Positions 4,465 through 5,841 of a stretch of DNA of 5,841 nt are shown in pieces. The notes below the pieces were generated by a model. It saw only the letters and a list, made by a program, of their open reading frames with translations. It was not told the DNA's origin and searched no databases. Source of the stretch: Pontiella sp. (GTDB lineage Bacteria > Verrucomicrobiota > Kiritimatiellia > Kiritimatiellales > Pontiellaceae); the NCBI GenBank assembly GCA_029939385.1, contig JAOZSZ010000102.1, forward strand, positions 1 to 5,841. Reading direction: 5' to 3'. The translations under genes and the position numbers were made by a program. Position 1 is the first letter of the stretch. Each line of letters starts with the position of its first letter.

Positions 4465-5841
4465 CTATTTTGCAGGAGGAGCGTGGATGCAGGTTTTGTG
4501 TAGAGCGTGTGCGGCTTCCATCCAGATTTCGTTAAAAGTTGGATGCGCATGTACGGTATTTCCTAGTTCTTTTGCGGTAAGTTTTTTACGTACAGCAAGC
4601 ACCATTTCACTGATGAGATCGGTGGCATGTGGTCCGACACACTGTGCGCCAAGGATTTGATCGGAGGTTGGGTCGGTAATAATTTTCACAAAACCGTCCG
4701 TCTCATTTGAGGCCATTGCTTTGCCCAATCCTCGGAAATAAAACTTACCGGTGTTAATGCTCCGTCCTTGTTCTTTTGCTTCGGATTCGGTTAAGCCAAC
4801 GAGAGCAACTTCCGGTGAAGTAAAAATTACACCAGGAATAACAACTTCTTCAATTTTCTCTTCACCTTTAAGTGCGTGCTCTACGGCGTAGATTGCTTGC
4901 GAAGTTGCCGCGTGGGCCAGCTGCATCCGTCCCGACACATCGCCGATACAGTAGATGCTAGGCACCTTTGTGCGACTGAGTTTATCTACATCGATATATC
5001 CGTGTTCATTCAGAGAAATACCTGCGGCCTCAATATTGAGTCCATCGGTTACCGGGCTTCGTCCCGTGGCTACCAATAATATATCTGCGGAAAGCTTCTT
5101 GTCCCCTACGGTGCCCGTGACTCCTTCGTCCGTTGCTTTAATATTTTCCATTGCATCGCCAGTAAGAAGAGTTATACCCAGCACGGTTTTCATATTCTTT
5201 TTCACCACTTGGCGTATATTTTTGTCGAGTAACATCAACACATCGGACAGCAGTTCAACAAGGGTAACCTTCACGCCGAGACCTGCGGCCATGCAGGCCA
5301 ATTCGCAACCAATATATCCTCCGCCTAGTACCAATAGACTTTCGGGTAGGTTTTCTAAATCAAGGAATCCTCGACTTTCAACAATACGTTCATGCGTCGG
5401 AATAAAACGTGGCACGGTTGAGGTGGACCCGGTTGCAATAATAATGTTTTTTCCGGAAATCTTTTGAGTTGAGCCCTCTGCCTTTTTTACTGTAATCGTA
5501 TGGGCATCGCAAAAAGATCCAGTCCCTTCAAAAACCGTTACACCATGAGATTTTAGGAGCGAACTGATCCCGCTTTTAAGTGTTTTGACGACACCCTCTT
5601 TACGCGCTTTCATGGCAGGATAATCGATCTCGGGTTTGCCCACGTTGATTCCAAAAGTATTGGCCTTCAGAATCTTTTGATAAACCTCTGCGCCAGCAAT
5701 TAAGGTTTTTGTTGGGATGCAACCACAATTCAAACAGGTTCCTCCTAGCCATTCACGTTCGATGATGGCCGTTTTCGCACCAAGTTGTGCTGCGCGGATC
5801 GCGGCGGGATAACCTCCCGGTCCAGCTCCAATAACAATTAC
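4465..5841 (-). CDS. lpd: Dihydrolipoyl dehydrogenase (E3), lacking only the first few residues
   Basis: This FAD enzyme reoxidises dihydrolipoamide with NAD+ in 2-oxoacid dehydrogenase complexes or the glycine cleavage system. The frame is open through the window edge, so 458 residues are visible and probably about five are missing. In visible numbering, the FAD motif is IGAGPGGYPAA (4-14). The redox disulfide is Cys36/Cys41 in GGTCLNCGCIPTK, with an extra Cys39 between them. The NAD-binding motif is LGGGYIGCELA (172-182), with Glu196 ending its second strand, as expected for NAD+ rather than NADP+. The second FAD contact is IGDVSG (299-304). The catalytic base pair is His433-Glu438 in HAHPTFNEIW. 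This set, especially HPTxxE, separates it from glutathione reductase and mercuric reductase. Leu37 (TTG 5733) is internal and not a start. E1 and E2 genes, if linked, would lie upstream beyond the edge. Confidence 0.95.
   Translation of the reverse strand, partial: VIVIGAGPGGYPAAIRAAQLGAKTAIIEREWLGGTCLNCGCIPTKTLIAGAEVYQKILKANTFGINVGKPEIDYPAMKARKEGVVKTLKSGISSLLKSHGVTVFEGTGSFCDAHTITVKKAEGSTQKISGKNIIIATGSTSTVPRFIPTHERIVESRGFLDLENLPESLLVLGGGYIGCELACMAAGLGVKVTLVELLSDVLMLLDKNIRQVVKKNMKTVLGITLLTGDAMENIKATDEGVTGTVGDKKLSADILLVATGRSPVTDGLNIEAAGISLNEHGYIDVDKLSRTKVPSIYCIGDVSGRMQLAHAATSQAIYAVEHALKGEEKIEEVVIPGVIFTSPEVALVGLTESEAKEQGRSINTGKFYFRGLGKAMASNETDGFVKIITDPTSDQILGAQCVGPHATDLISEMVLAVRKKLTAKELGNTVHAHPTFNEIWMEAAHALHKTCIHAPPAK

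Noticed and set aside
4332..4550. 72-codon minus-strand frame across the lpd end and the spacer
   Set aside because: It overlaps the C-terminus of lpd out of frame and runs through the terminator and the DUF481 promoter, with no motif.
4955..5467. 170-codon open frame on the plus strand
   Set aside because: It is wholly antisense to the well-supported lpd gene, shows no recognisable motif, and its Ser/Pro/Thr-rich composition is typical of a reverse-frame shadow.
5731..5733. TTG as the start of lpd
   Set aside because: The frame continues upstream to the window edge and encodes the FAD-binding motif, so this TTG is Leu37 inside CLNCGC.

Overview
This is a gene-dense, moderately AT-rich bacterial window with seven protein-coding genes plus one very small one. 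Two of the genes run off the window edges. The cell is a Gram-negative diderm: one product is a predicted outer-membrane beta-barrel (DUF481 type, C-terminal Phe), and another is a lipoprotein whose sorting residues suit the outer membrane. The gene styles, and the mix of starts with and without Shine-Dalgarno sites, would suit the PVC superphylum (Verrucomicrobiota, Kiritimatiellota, Lentisphaerota). That placement is an inference from style, not from any marker gene.

Left block (1-1449, minus strand): a DUF4136 lipoprotein gene reads leftward into a small ferritin-like di-iron protein gene and then the start of a dihydroorotase gene (pyrC, cut by the window edge). The gaps are 72 and 59 bases, and no convincing terminator lies in either, so co-transcription is possible. 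The lipoprotein gene has the clearest promoter here: TAGACA, 17 bases, TATAAT, followed by AGGAG. Its -35 box lies on the start codon of the divergent flavoprotein gene.

Middle block (1499-3303, plus strand): a HI0933/YhiN (BaiN-like) flavoprotein, a tail-less SlyD/FkpB-type FKBP prolyl isomerase and a 49-codon single-pass membrane protein. A strong rho-independent terminator closes the block. A perfect 11-bp inverted repeat sits between the first two genes.

Right block (3302-5841, minus strand): an almost complete dihydrolipoyl dehydrogenase gene (lpd) ends in its own terminator. A separately promoted DUF481 outer-membrane protein gene follows.

The genes do not form one obvious pathway. 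They cover pyrimidine synthesis, 2-oxoacid or glycine-cleavage redox chemistry, protein folding, iron/peroxide handling and envelope proteins. No mobile element, CRISPR array, RNA gene or defence system was seen, and no stretch over 300 bases lacks a gene. I found no strong candidate for an undescribed system. The best second-look items are the small membrane protein, the inverted repeat and the overlapped divergent promoter.
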